Positions 34,542-43,838 of a DNA stretch of 55,047 bases are shown one piece after another. The stretch lies in NCBI RefSeq assembly GCF_037442045.1, contig NZ_JBBIRC010000003.1, positions 1 to 55,047 of the forward strand, given 5' to 3'. Position 1 is the stretch's first letter. Every line of letters begins with the position of its first letter. This stretch comes from Ferroplasma sp037442045 (GTDB lineage Archaea; Thermoplasmatota; Thermoplasmata; Thermoplasmatales; Thermoplasmataceae). The notes beneath the pieces are model-generated. The model made no database searches. It had not been told where the DNA came from and saw only the letters and a list, made by a program, of their open reading frames with translations. The position numbers and the translations under genes were made by a program.

Positions 34542-35099
34542 TTTAAAATTTATTTCGGGATGCCTTGCAATTATATGATTTAACAAAATATTAACGTTTT
34601 TATGGTATTCTTCAAGTGTAGAATCGTTGACAATCATAAAATCGGCTAATGATATTACCTTTCCAATGCCCCATGAGAGTTCCCTGTTATCGCGCTGGTG
34701 CATTCCAGAATAATCATGTGAATCATCTTCCCTGTCTCTCGTGATTATTCTCCCAAGCCGGTCTGTTTCATTTGCAAACACTGCAATAACAACAACATTC
34801 TGAAAATTATTTTTGAAATAGTCTAATTCCTCTTCATTACGGAGGCCATCAACTATTGTAATATCAGGATTTGATATTGATTCTGCTGTTCTTTTTGCCC
34901 AGATATCCATGCCATATTTCTTTCTTTCTTCAGTTGCATATAAGCCAATATTTTTATCATCCATGGAAATATTATGCTTTAATGCATTTTTCTTTACTTC
35001 GTTTCCCATGTGTGCATCTATAAAACCCATGGCTTTTGCAACCTGAACAAATTCGTCCTTTCCAGATCCCGGCATGCCTGTAATAATTAACATGTTCAT
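34530..35099 (-). CDS. UPF0200 family P-loop kinase-like protein
   Basis: A 189-aa P-loop protein resembling dephospho-CoA/nucleotide kinases. It has Walker A ITGMPGSGKDEF at residues ~6-17, the NMP-like segment GNEVKKNALKHNI, VDGLRNEEELDYF (Walker B region) and the lid-like ITRDREDDSHDY. The archaeal UPF0200 family has this layout; its substrate is not established by what is visible here. It overlaps the upstream small gene by 4 nt and purQ at the 3' end by 12 nt. Confidence 0.85.
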   Translation of the reverse strand: MNMLIITGMPGSGKDEFVQVAKAMGFIDAHMGNEVKKNALKHNISMDDKNIGLYATEERKKYGMDIWAKRTAESISNPDITIVDGLRNEEELDYFKNNFQNVVVIAVFANETDRLGRIITRDREDDSHDYSGMHQRDNRELSWGIGKVISLADFMIVNDSTLEEYHKNVNILLNHIIARHPEINFKSSC

Positions 35100-35386
35100 C
35101 CGAAAATAAAGCCCATGCCATCCTGTGAACTGTTTTCTTCATCCTTTATTTTATTATAAATTTCATCCTGCTTTCCCTTGCTTAAAGGTTCCAGTGTTCC
35201 TTCTCCGATTGCTTCAACATTTTTGAATATATCCTCTGACCCTTCGATCAAAACTATGTAAAATGAATTATAGCCATAATTGGCACCATCCTTATATGTA
35301 ATTGTTTGCCTGCCCACAACATCGTCGGCAAGGAGTTTGTCAATTGTTCCCCTATTTTCCTTTGCCAGTTTATATAACTTTAACAT
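35096..35386 (-). CDS. small unknown protein between cdc6 and the UPF0200 kinase
   Basis: A 96-aa acidic protein of unrecognised family. A helical N-terminus (LKLYKLAKENRGTIDKLLAD) is followed by two beta-strand-like stretches (GRQTITYKDG and NSFYIVLIEGSED) and a charged tail. There are no cysteines, signal or membrane helix. Its stop overlaps the UPF0200 ATG by 4 nt, so the two are translationally coupled. It is not similar by eye to the UPF0201 protein that accompanies UPF0200 in other archaea. Confidence 0.7.
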   Translation of the reverse strand: MLKLYKLAKENRGTIDKLLADDVVGRQTITYKDGANYGYNSFYIVLIEGSEDIFKNVEAIGEGTLEPLSKGKQDEIYNKIKDEENSSQDGMGFIFG

Positions 35387-35428
35387 AATAATCAGTATTG
35401 CAAAAGCCTTATTAAATATTTTTAATGC

Positions 35429-36697
35429 TTATTTGTTGTCGAAATCCCCGTTTTTGTATGTCTTAACATAGGCATCAAAGTTTGTCCTTAATTTTGACTG
35501 GCGCACTATTTTTGAACCATGGAAATTGGAAAAGGATGAGTCTTCAAGGATATATCCCTTTATGCTCTGTATTGAACCCATAACTCTTATAAATTTCATT
35601 CTCCCATATCTGCCCAGTGACCTGGTATTTGTAGTCAACAAACCGGTATCCTCCAGGTCTGAAAGCAGATCTGATATTCTTCTCATTGTAAGTGCCTGAA
35701 ATCCCAGTTCGATGCAGATATTCCTGTAATTTTCGTATATTTCACCTGTGACCGATAAATCTTCATCGGTTTCCTGTGTCAGGCATGCGCTTAAAAGAAC
35801 CATTTTTGAATGTATTGGCAATGTCTTTATGGATTCCTTTAAAACATTCATTTCGAACCGGTCACGTGCCATATACACATCATCTATTGACACATATGTT
35901 TTTCCATCTTTAAGTGCGGAATCTATTGCAATTCGCAAAAGGTCTATTGATTTCCTTGCATCGCCGTGCTCCTGTGCACCAAGTGCAGCGCATAAATTTA
36001 TGGCCGCTTCGTTTATGAATCCTTCCTCTATAACTCCTGAAACCCTGAAATTGAGAATATCTCTGAGTTCCATGGCATTGTATGGGGGAAATATTATGCT
36101 TTCCTGGTTCAACCTGCTCTGTACTCTTGTGTCAAGTCCGGTTACAAATGATGCATCGTTTGTAATTCCTATCATTGATGCACTGCTTTCGGTCAAAATT
36201 TTTAAAATAACGTAGAGAGCGTCGCTGCCATTTTTCTGGATTAATTTATCAATTTCATCTAATATTATAACTGTATACCTGTTTGACCCGTTGAGCCTTT
36301 TAACAAGTTCGAAATATATTTTATCCTGAGGAAGCCCAAGAATCGGCACAGGCGGGTCATCAGACTTTATGGCATTGGCCAGGTATACCAGAATAGAGTA
36401 CTGTGAATCATAAATTTCACAGTTTATATAAATAGTATTAATATTTCCGTTGAGCGTTTCCCTCAGCATATTTGTAACATACAGTACAGATGAAGTTTTT
36501 CCGGAACCGGATTTGCCATAAAGCAGGAGATTTGATGATATTCCACCGGTAACAATAGAACTCATAACTCTTGCAATTCCATCTATTTGCTTTTCCCTGT
36601 GTGGAAAGTTGTCCGGTATGTATGAACTGCTGAGTTTTTTGAGATCGCCCGTCACGTAATTGTTTATTTTGTTGTATTTGATAAAAGGATTTTCCAT
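35429..36697 (-). CDS. cdc6: Orc1/Cdc6 replication initiator
   Basis: A 422-aa AAA+ origin-recognition protein. Walker A is YGKSGSGKTSSVL near residue 66, Walker B is VIILDEIDKLI near 150, sensor 1 is SMIGITNDASF, and sensor 2 is HGDARKSIDLLR. The C-terminal ~120 residues form the winged-helix domain (IKTLPIHSKMVLLSACL onward) that binds origin DNA. Archaeal origins often lie beside this gene. The 83-bp upstream gap shows TATA-like ATATATATTCTATATAC but no recognisable origin recognition box; a paralogue elsewhere may mark the origin. It is read on the minus strand as a single gene. Confidence 0.94.
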   Translation of the reverse strand: MENPFIKYNKINNYVTGDLKKLSSSYIPDNFPHREKQIDGIARVMSSIVTGGISSNLLLYGKSGSGKTSSVLYVTNMLRETLNGNINTIYINCEIYDSQYSILVYLANAIKSDDPPVPILGLPQDKIYFELVKRLNGSNRYTVIILDEIDKLIQKNGSDALYVILKILTESSASMIGITNDASFVTGLDTRVQSRLNQESIIFPPYNAMELRDILNFRVSGVIEEGFINEAAINLCAALGAQEHGDARKSIDLLRIAIDSALKDGKTYVSIDDVYMARDRFEMNVLKESIKTLPIHSKMVLLSACLTQETDEDLSVTGEIYENYRNICIELGFQALTMRRISDLLSDLEDTGLLTTNTRSLGRYGRMKFIRVMGSIQSIKGYILEDSSFSNFHGSKIVRQSKLRTNFDAYVKTYKNGDFDNK

Positions 36698-36780
36698 AGA
36701 TACCAGTAATTACAACATATATATTCTATATACAAATAGGTTTTTTAACTGAGTTTGTTACCGGGTATTTTACCAATAGT

Positions 36781-38064
36781 TTAATTAATATTAAACGGTC
36801 GGACAGACGAATTAAGATACTTTTTTAACATGCCAACAAGATACATCGAACCGGTTACCAGGACACACTTATTATTCTCAATTGCATAATTATATGCCTG
36901 CACAGGGTCCTTAATTATCTTTATGTTTGGAAACATATTGCCCATGCCTTTAGCAAGTGCTTCAGGATCAAGTGAACGTTCCGGATCATCAGGTGTAGTT
37001 AATATAACAGTATCTGAGAGTTTCCTCATTATCGACATATATGAAAAATAATCCTTATCATTAAGCATGCCGATAAGAAGAACTGGCTTCTGGCTCACAA
37101 AGGTTTTGAAGGTTTCAACAAGTGCACTTGCTGCAGGAGGATTATGCGATGAATCCATTATAATTAATGGATCTTTGCTTATTATCTCAAACCTTGATGG
37201 CCACCTTGCTTTTGCTATGCCAGCTTCTATGGCTAATTTTCCAGGGTTATCTGGAATGGATTCTATAGCTGTTACTGCAGCACTTATATTTTTAATCTGG
37301 AACAAACCAAGATTTGTTGTTTTGATCTTATATTCTTCCAGCGGTGTCTTAAGAGTAAAGAACATGCCGTCCAGGCTGTATTTTAAATCACTTACATTGC
37401 AGTAATTTGAAACCATCTTAAGTTCCGAATTCCTGATTTCCGCAAGTTTTTTGATTTCTGAAACCACTTCTGGCTTTTCATCAAGCAAAACAACGGGTTT
37501 TCCCTCTTTAATTATTCCTCCTTTTTCATATGCTATGGATGTGAGGGAACAGCCAAGCCTCTGGTAATGCTCATATCCGATCTGCGCAATGATGCTGATT
37601 TCCGGCATTACTATATTTGTGGAATCCAGGCGGCCTCCTAGCCCTACTTCTACTGCTGCAAAATCAGCATTCATATCTGCAAAATATTTGAATGCCATTA
37701 CAGTTGTTGTTTCAAAAAATGTGGGATTTCTATATTTAACTGCAAGGTTTTCTATATAACTGCGGTTTTTTTCCATAAAATCAATAATATAAGTATCAGG
37801 AATCTGCTGCTGATCAACTATTATTCTTTCATTAAAATCAATTAAATGAGGTGATGTATACATCCCTGTTTTATATTTCTGCCCAAGTATATTGTAAATA
37901 TATGATGCTATGGATCCTTTCCCGTTTGTACCTGCAATATGTATTGTTTTGAATTTGTTCTGTGGGTTGCCAAGGTGTTCAGCCAGAGCTCTTGTGGCAT
38001 TGAGATCCATTTTGATTCCTTCGCGTGTCAGGCTATAAAGATAATTTAATGTATCATCTATCAT
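36781..38064 (-). CDS. folC: folylpolyglutamate/dihydrofolate synthase (FolC)
   Basis: A 427-aa Mur-ligase-family enzyme adding glutamate to folate or a related pterin. The P-loop HIAGTNGKGSIASYI is near residue 45, GMYTSPHLIDFNERI follows, AAVEVGLGGRLDSTN near 125 is the family signature, and IMDSSHNPPAASALVE lies in the C-terminal domain. The ATG at 38064 is preferred to a GTG at 38085 because it starts at the family-like MIDDTLNYLYSL. The upstream tenA-like gene ends 24 nt earlier on the same strand, so the two probably share a transcript. Confidence 0.93.
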   Translation of the reverse strand: MIDDTLNYLYSLTREGIKMDLNATRALAEHLGNPQNKFKTIHIAGTNGKGSIASYIYNILGQKYKTGMYTSPHLIDFNERIIVDQQQIPDTYIIDFMEKNRSYIENLAVKYRNPTFFETTTVMAFKYFADMNADFAAVEVGLGGRLDSTNIVMPEISIIAQIGYEHYQRLGCSLTSIAYEKGGIIKEGKPVVLLDEKPEVVSEIKKLAEIRNSELKMVSNYCNVSDLKYSLDGMFFTLKTPLEEYKIKTTNLGLFQIKNISAAVTAIESIPDNPGKLAIEAGIAKARWPSRFEIISKDPLIIMDSSHNPPAASALVETFKTFVSQKPVLLIGMLNDKDYFSYMSIMRKLSDTVILTTPDDPERSLDPEALAKGMGNMFPNIKIIKDPVQAYNYAIENNKCVLVTGSMYLVGMLKKYLNSSVRPFNIN

Positions 38065-38088
38065 GGTATGGAAATTGCAAGCCACTAT

Positions 38089-38703
38089 TTATTTTATATT
38101 GATATAACATTCATTCCAGTAATTAAGTTCATAAAGAAGGCCAAATCTTATAATTTCTTCCTGATTTTTATTTAAATCAATGTTTCCAAGTATTTCAATA
38201 TATTTATCGGTAATATTCCTGTAATTTGCTGACCTGTAAAAATCAAACCAGAACTTGAATTTTTCAGCAGGAGCCGGTGTTGCCTCTGCAATATAGCCAT
38301 ATGACCACTGGCAGGAAAACATAGAAAGCATCCCATTTATCGATGAATCATTTGACCAGCGTATTAAATGATTTATATATGAATATGTTGTATAATTTGC
38401 ATCGCAGTCACATATGCTTTCTGGAGTTACTCCAAACTGCTTTAACATTTGGGTATGGAATTCAGGCTCTTCACCGCCAATTAGCTCATACAATTCCCTG
38501 ATTTTCATATCTGCAGCCCTCTTGCCGATAACAGTTCCCGCATCCTTGTAATATTTTAGATATATATGATCCTGTGTTAGATAGTATCTGAATCTACTAT
38601 CTTCTAATGTCCCATTTTTCATGGCCTCCACAAAATCTGAATGGATTATTTTGTTTATTAATTCCATTGCTTCCTGTGAATTCAGATAGCTTCTTAAATA
38701 CAT
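38089..38703 (-). CDS. tenA: TenA-family thiaminase II-like protein
   Basis: A 204-aa all-helical protein of the TenA/PQQ-C superfamily. Seen motifs are FRYYLTQDHIYLKYY near residue 37, catalytic Cys in MFSCQWSYGYIAEA near 130, and LYELNYWNECY near the C-terminus with the catalytic Glu. These are the marks of thiamine salvage aminopyrimidine hydrolases. No other thiamine genes are nearby; the following gene is folC, so the pairing is with another vitamin pathway. The closely spaced downstream folC suggests an operon. Confidence 0.9.
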   Translation of the reverse strand: MYLRSYLNSQEAMELINKIIHSDFVEAMKNGTLEDSRFRYYLTQDHIYLKYYKDAGTVIGKRAADMKIRELYELIGGEEPEFHTQMLKQFGVTPESICDCDANYTTYSYINHLIRWSNDSSINGMLSMFSCQWSYGYIAEATPAPAEKFKFWFDFYRSANYRNITDKYIEILGNIDLNKNQEEIIRFGLLYELNYWNECYINIK

Positions 38704-38823
38704 AAAATAGTATTATGTTTTGTTATTTATTTTTAACTATGTTTATTCTAAATTTATAAAAATATATCGGAATAAAGACTTTTTGCTGGATCACTGGTTT
38801 TATTTTGCAAAGTTTATTCAATA

Positions 38824-40275
38824 TTAATAATCCCTGTAATCTTTATCTTCCACACCGTTATTATGGCAAACAGTGCTGTAAAATTCTGATGCCTCAGTTT
38901 TTTCAAATTTTTCATCCTTAAGAGTGTAAAGCCCGAATTTATCTTTATAACCTCTGGCCCACTCATAGTTATCCATTAATGACCAGTGGAAGTAACCTTT
39001 AACCGGAATATGCCCATCTTTAATTGTTCTGTGAAGCTCAATAAGATGCTTTTCAATAAAATCTTTTCTAAGTATTCCCTTTGAATCAGCAATGCCGTTT
39101 TCAAGTATAATAAGGGGCTTTCTGTATTGATTGAATATTTCAGTAGAAACAAATCTTATCCCCTCCGGATATATGTCCCAGTAATTGTCTGAACACTTCT
39201 TGCATGGCAAAAATGCAAATCTGTACCTGATATCAATATTGTCATTGTTGATATACCTCACGGTTATTCTGCTGTAATAATCTATGCCTATAAAATCTGT
39301 GCCTGCAAATTCTTCTGGCCTGGATTCATTAAATATTCCTGATAAAGAATTGTCAAAATTGCCGTAAAGTGATGAATTAAGCTGGAGGCCATAAAATATA
39401 TATTTGACATAATTCACAATAAAATTGTTTTCCTCTGTATCCAGTTCCGGCTCAAAATACGGCATTGCCATGCTGATCCCAACATATGCGTGCTTATCAT
39501 TCCTTTTAATAATTTTATATGCTATGTTATGTGCATACGCCAGGTTTCTCATGACTTCAACTGTTAATTGATAATCTGAGAGCCCTGGTGGGAACCCTTC
39601 AAGATTTCCATAAAGATATCCGTTTATGGCAATTATGTTTGGTTCATTAATTGTATGCCAGACGTCAACATAATTATTGAATTTATACCATATATAATAG
39701 ATATATTTGCCGAATTCTCCAACTGTTGATCTATCGACCCAGCCTTTTTTATTGCATTTTGAAATATCTTCATTGCATTTTACTGCATCGTGTAGCCACA
39801 ATGGAAGTGGCCAGTGATAAGCGGTAAGCACGATTTTTAATTTCTTTAATTTGATATATTCCATTATTTTTTTATAATGCTCAACGGCACCTAAATCGGC
39901 AATTGAATCCATTTGGGCAATAAAATTTTCTGAAAAATCCATCTGATAAATATCTCCATTTTCATTTTTCTTAATAATGGCATTTACTTTTTCCGTAGAT
40001 TTTTTGAATATTCTTGCCCAGTCAATGCCAATCCTTATTGAATTATTACCCATTTCAATGCAATACTCTATAAATTCCCTGTAATTATTCCAGAAATCAG
40101 GGCCATTGTCGGGAAAATCACCGCTTACGTAGGTCTTCTTTATTATATCATCGTTATGCGACCACTGATACCAGTCGCTTTCAGGAGAAATAGAATCCCT
40201 GGATTTTCCCATTTCTACCTGGAATGGACTTGTTGCAGTTCCAAACATAAAATCTTCAGGAAATTTTCTCAGCAT
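38824..40275 (-). CDS. glycoside hydrolase family 1 beta-glycosidase
   Basis: A 483-aa retaining beta-glycosidase, LacS-like, of the size typical for archaeal GH1. The acid/base Glu211 lies in HTINEPNIIAING and the nucleophile Glu392 in LIILENGIADSKG. The N-terminal FPEDFMFGTATSPFQVEMG and the aglycone loop YFHWSLMDNYEWARGYKDKFGLY are also characteristic. No signal peptide, so it is cytoplasmic. It starts after a GGGTGAT site in the 9 nt that follow the ABC ATPase stop, so it is cotranscribed with the exporter genes. Confidence 0.95.
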   Translation of the reverse strand: MLRKFPEDFMFGTATSPFQVEMGKSRDSISPESDWYQWSHNDDIIKKTYVSGDFPDNGPDFWNNYREFIEYCIEMGNNSIRIGIDWARIFKKSTEKVNAIIKKNENGDIYQMDFSENFIAQMDSIADLGAVEHYKKIMEYIKLKKLKIVLTAYHWPLPLWLHDAVKCNEDISKCNKKGWVDRSTVGEFGKYIYYIWYKFNNYVDVWHTINEPNIIAINGYLYGNLEGFPPGLSDYQLTVEVMRNLAYAHNIAYKIIKRNDKHAYVGISMAMPYFEPELDTEENNFIVNYVKYIFYGLQLNSSLYGNFDNSLSGIFNESRPEEFAGTDFIGIDYYSRITVRYINNDNIDIRYRFAFLPCKKCSDNYWDIYPEGIRFVSTEIFNQYRKPLIILENGIADSKGILRKDFIEKHLIELHRTIKDGHIPVKGYFHWSLMDNYEWARGYKDKFGLYTLKDEKFEKTEASEFYSTVCHNNGVEDKDYRDY

Positions 40276-40284
40276 GATATCACC

Positions 40285-41202
40285 CTATTTTGTTTTCTCC
40301 CCAAGTATGGATAAGTATGCAGATTCCAGATCTGAACCATATGAGGTGTATGAGATAACTGGAGCCAATTTAATAGCATTTTCCAGTATTTTAGCACGGT
40401 CTTCTTCTTTTCCAGAGAATTTTAATACCACATTTTTCCCTTCGGCTTTTAAAATGCCAGTTCCTGTAGATTCGAGGTTTTTTACGATTGTGTCATTAAC
40501 TGGCTTCAAAAATTCTATTGACACTGCATTTGTATTGAACTCCTGGGATATTTCATTCATCTTTCCCTGCTTTAGTATTTTCCCATGATTTATGAAAACA
40601 ACATCGTCACATGTTTCCTGAACCTCAGAAAGTATATGTGATGAGAAGAATACAAGCTTTGTTTTCTTCAATTCAAGTATGAAATCTCTGAATATTTTCC
40701 TTTCAAATGGATCAAGCCCGCTTGTTGGTTCGTCAAGTATAACTATATCTGGATCAGATATCAGGACCGATGCAAATACTGCTCTCTGCCTCTGCCCTTT
40801 TGAAAGTTGCCCCATTCTGGAATCCAGTGGAGGCAATTTAAGTGCATCATAGAATTCGTCTATTTTTGAATTTATTGTTTTATTGTCTATTCCCCTTAAT
40901 TCACCTACAAATTGCATTGATTCTTTAACAGTAAGATATGGATATGGTGTAGGGGTTTCTATCATTGACCCTACATTTTGCATTGCCTTTTTAGGGTAAC
41001 GGTTAACGTTTATGCCATTCAATTCTGCAGTTCCGTTGGAAGGTCGCAATAAATTTGTCATAACTTTTAATGTGGTAGTTTTTCCTGCTCCATTGGGCCC
41101 AAGATATCCTATGGCTCCGTGACCGCTGTAATTGAATGACACATCGTCCAGAGCCATAAATTTACTGTATTTTTTTGTAACTTTGCTGAATTTTATTTCC
41201 AT
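40285..41202 (-). CDS. ABC transporter ATP-binding protein (ABC-2 type exporter)
   Basis: A 305-aa ATPase. Walker A is GPNGAGKTTTLKVM near residue 38, the signature is LSKGQRQRAVFAS (Lys instead of the usual second Gly), Walker B is DIVILDEPTSGLDP, and the H-loop is FSSHILSE. The C-terminal ~90 residues are the regulatory extension seen in CcmA/DrrA-type exporters. It sits 2 nt after the permease gene with GAGGG upstream of its ATG, and 9 nt before the GH1 gene. Substrate unknown. Confidence 0.93.
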   Translation of the reverse strand: MEIKFSKVTKKYSKFMALDDVSFNYSGHGAIGYLGPNGAGKTTTLKVMTNLLRPSNGTAELNGINVNRYPKKAMQNVGSMIETPTPYPYLTVKESMQFVGELRGIDNKTINSKIDEFYDALKLPPLDSRMGQLSKGQRQRAVFASVLISDPDIVILDEPTSGLDPFERKIFRDFILELKKTKLVFFSSHILSEVQETCDDVVFINHGKILKQGKMNEISQEFNTNAVSIEFLKPVNDTIVKNLESTGTGILKAEGKNVVLKFSGKEEDRAKILENAIKLAPVISYTSYGSDLESAYLSILGEKTK

Positions 41203-41204
41203 GT

Positions 41205-42059
41205 TTATCCCTCTATTTGCCTCCTGGAATAAAGTATTATTGCAATCAATCCGCAGATTACCAGATAAGCTATAAGAACACCAAGTCCCTGCATTACAGT
41301 TGGGCTGAATGTATAGAAAGAACCGGCTCCTCTGGCAAATCCTGATGGCGATACAACTTTTGCTGCTGGATATGGATTATCAAATATTAAATACATTATT
41401 TCTCCTGCAAAATCAAGTGAAAATAATGGGTCAATTCCACCAATTGTTCCAACAAATGTATCAATTATTGGGAATCCAATGAATAGCAGCAGCACTGATA
41501 CTATAATGCCACTGGACTGCCCCTTGAATATTCCAGAGAATAAAGCAGCAAATGAAATTGCAGCTGCAAGGAATAAAACAAGTATTCCAAGCCCTTCAAA
41601 TATTACTGGCGTAACCTTTCCATAAAGATAAAATGAACTTCCCATTCCCACAACAAAATATACTAAAACTATTATGAATGATAATATGAGTGCGGCTGTG
41701 TATCTGCCAAGGAATAATACTGACCTTCTGACAGGCTGCACAAGTGAATAATATGCAGCATTAGTTCCGGTGTCAGTGGAAATAATGTCTCCGCCGAAGA
41801 ATGCACCTATTATCACTACCAGGTCAGCTGAGAAACCGGATAAATAATTATAAAAATAGAAAAGAGGAGTACCTGCCTTCAGCATACTGTATTCATCGTG
41901 GAGTATTAATGCCGTAATTCCAATTGATATTATTATTGTAAAGATGAGTAATCCGATAAATCTTCTTGTACGAATATATGATTTGAGCTGATATTTTAAT
42001 GCAACCATATATTGATTTACGTCACTGTCATTTTCCATGCCATCTAATGACAATTGCAT
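41205..42059 (-). CDS. ABC-2 type transporter permease
   Basis: A 284-aa membrane protein with six predicted helices, starting after a short soluble N-terminal segment of about 25-35 residues. Family features are the YIRTRRFIGLLIFTIIISIG entry helix, the DIISTDTGTNAAYYSLVQPVRRS cytoplasmic loop, which resembles NosY/ABC-2 permease coupling helices, and the final LVICGLIAIILYSRRQIEG. It is the first gene of the three-gene unit with the ATPase and the GH1 glycosidase. Confidence 0.9.
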   Translation of the reverse strand: MQLSLDGMENDSDVNQYMVALKYQLKSYIRTRRFIGLLIFTIIISIGITALILHDEYSMLKAGTPLFYFYNYLSGFSADLVVIIGAFFGGDIISTDTGTNAAYYSLVQPVRRSVLFLGRYTAALILSFIIVLVYFVVGMGSSFYLYGKVTPVIFEGLGILVLFLAAAISFAALFSGIFKGQSSGIIVSVLLLFIGFPIIDTFVGTIGGIDPLFSLDFAGEIMYLIFDNPYPAAKVVSPSGFARGAGSFYTFSPTVMQGLGVLIAYLVICGLIAIILYSRRQIEG

Positions 42060-42117
42060 ATTTAATTGTTATCTAAAAAAGAAATAGATAGAAAAATAGA
42101 TATTTTTAGATTTAATT

Positions 42118-43029
42118 TTATTTAATTAATGGCACCTTTTCCCGAACGAAATTATTGCTGTTCAGATCTTTTATGGCTTCCCTGATCTGTTCATCAGTAT
42201 TCATTACTATTGGACCAAACCATTTAACAGGTTCGTTTAAAGGCTTTCCTGATAAAAGTATAAAACGGTATTTTGTTTTTCCAGTATTGATTTTAATGTA
42301 ACTATTATCTCTGGACATTATTGCTGCTGTGTCTGGTTCAAGAGATTGGTTTCCAGCCATGCCTTCACCAGTTATCGAAAATATTATTGATGTATAACCA
42401 TTTTTAATTTTATAAGCAAACTCTGATTCTTCATCCATTAAAATATCTAGATATAAAGGGTCTATTCCGTATTCTGAATTATAAATTCCTTCAACTTTAT
42501 TGTATTCCCCCGCTATAATTTTTACAGTAGCCCCATCAATTGAGATTTTTGGAACTTTATTACCCTTTATGCTTCTGTATGCCGGTGTTGTCATTTTGTA
42601 TTTTGCTGGCAGGTTAAGCCACAGCTGGAAGCCAGAAACCAGTGTTGGCATACCGTATGCTTTCATCAGTTCTTCAGGATTTTTCTCATCCAGAGGCTCT
42701 GGCATTTCCTGGTGAAATATACCGCTTCCGGCTGTCATCCACTGCAACTCGTCAGGATAAATTGTCCCCTTATGGCCAGTGCTGTCGCTGTGGACTACCT
42801 TCCCGGAAAGCAGGTATGTCACTGTTTCTATTCCACGATGCGGATGCCAGGGGAAACCTGCAATATAATCTTCTATTTTGTCAGATCCGAAATGGTCAAG
42901 CAGCAGAAATGGATCTGTTATATTTACAGTGTTGGGGCCACCAAAAATGCGTTTTAGTTTTACGCCTGCTCCGTCCCTTGTTTCAACACCCTTTACCATA
43001 TAATCTATTTTTTTTAAATTATGTCCCAT
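42118..43029 (-). CDS. pirin-family cupin protein
   Basis: A 303-aa bicupin. Metal-binding motif FPWHPHRGIETVTYLL lies near residue 60 and HSDSTGHKG with GSGIFHQEMPE follow, giving the His/Glu iron site typical of pirin. The second cupin (~180-303) lacks the metal site, as in most pirins. Some pirins have quercetinase activity; the function in archaea is not known. There is a TATA-like stretch in the divergent 90-bp region shared with lipB. Confidence 0.92.
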   Translation of the reverse strand: MGHNLKKIDYMVKGVETRDGAGVKLKRIFGGPNTVNITDPFLLLDHFGSDKIEDYIAGFPWHPHRGIETVTYLLSGKVVHSDSTGHKGTIYPDELQWMTAGSGIFHQEMPEPLDEKNPEELMKAYGMPTLVSGFQLWLNLPAKYKMTTPAYRSIKGNKVPKISIDGATVKIIAGEYNKVEGIYNSEYGIDPLYLDILMDEESEFAYKIKNGYTSIIFSITGEGMAGNQSLEPDTAAIMSRDNSYIKINTGKTKYRFILLSGKPLNEPVKWFGPIVMNTDEQIREAIKDLNSNNFVREKVPLIK

Positions 43030-43118
43030 TTATTTCACTGGTTAATCAATACACTCTAATTTAAATCTTTTAGCTATATTTTTATATATGCCAAATCATT
43101 ACAATATGCGAACAAAAA

Positions 43119-43766
43119 ATGATGCACGAAAACTTTTACAGGGCAACAATTTACGATGCTGGAACTGTAGAATATATGAAGGCTCTGGCCTTCCAGAAGA
43201 AAATGCATGATCTTGTTAATGAAGGCTTAAAAGATGATACATTTATTTTTCTTCAGCATCCTGATGTTTATACTGCAGGCGCACACTATAAAGGTGATCT
43301 CGCAAATGCAGTGAAGATAAACCGTGGTGGATACATGACATATCACGGGCCAGGCCAGCTTGTTGCATATTATATAATAAATATGAAAAGAAGGGAAATG
43401 AATGCCCTTGACCTCATCAAAATGATTCAGAATTCTGTAATAGAGCTGCTGGCCAACTATGGAATAAGCAGTGCGCCAATGCTGGATGAAAAAACAGGCG
43501 TATGGGCAGGCAATAAAAAAATCTGCTCAATAGGGATTGGAATAGATCATTTTACAACCATGCATGGAATGGGATTAAATATTTCAACAGACCTTAAAAA
43601 GTTCAACTTAATTAATCCCTGCAATTTTTCTCCGGAAATAATGACTTCCATGGAACAGGTTTGTAACAGGCACTATGATTTCAATGAAGTAAAAGAAAAA
43701 TTTATTTCCATAACAGTGAAGAATTTTGGCATTGTTAATTATGACAGATACGATTCAATTGCTTAA
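43119..43766 (+). CDS. lipB: lipoyl(octanoyl) transferase LipB
   Basis: A 215-aa enzyme moving octanoyl groups from acyl carrier protein to lipoyl domains. Visible motifs are FLQHPDVYTAGAHYKGD, the RGGYMTYHGPGQLVAYYI signature, catalytic Lys in AGNKKICSIGIG, and catalytic Cys in LINPCNFSPE. The presence implies lipoate-dependent 2-oxoacid dehydrogenase or glycine cleavage somewhere in the genome. The second codon is also ATG (43122). TTTTTATATATGCC at 43079-43092 is the likely promoter. Confidence 0.93.
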   Translation: MMHENFYRATIYDAGTVEYMKALAFQKKMHDLVNEGLKDDTFIFLQHPDVYTAGAHYKGDLANAVKINRGGYMTYHGPGQLVAYYIINMKRREMNALDLIKMIQNSVIELLANYGISSAPMLDEKTGVWAGNKKICSIGIGIDHFTTMHGMGLNISTDLKKFNLINPCNFSPEIMTSMEQVCNRHYDFNEVKEKFISITVKNFGIVNYDRYDSIA

Positions 43767-43838
43767 ATTCAAAAACTTTTAGCATTTATATCTAATTGTT
43801 TTGCATAAATTATTTATGAAATGTAAGTATGATAAAAT

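Noticed and set aside
35748..36215. 155-residue plus-strand frame inside cdc6
   Set aside because: Overlaps the conserved AAA+ domain completely and has no promoter or RBS; Ser-rich composition of an antisense shadow.
36698..36780. Replication origin next to cdc6
   Set aside because: Only A/T-rich sequence with TATA-like repeats; no repeated origin recognition box with a G-rich end was seen in this 83-bp gap.
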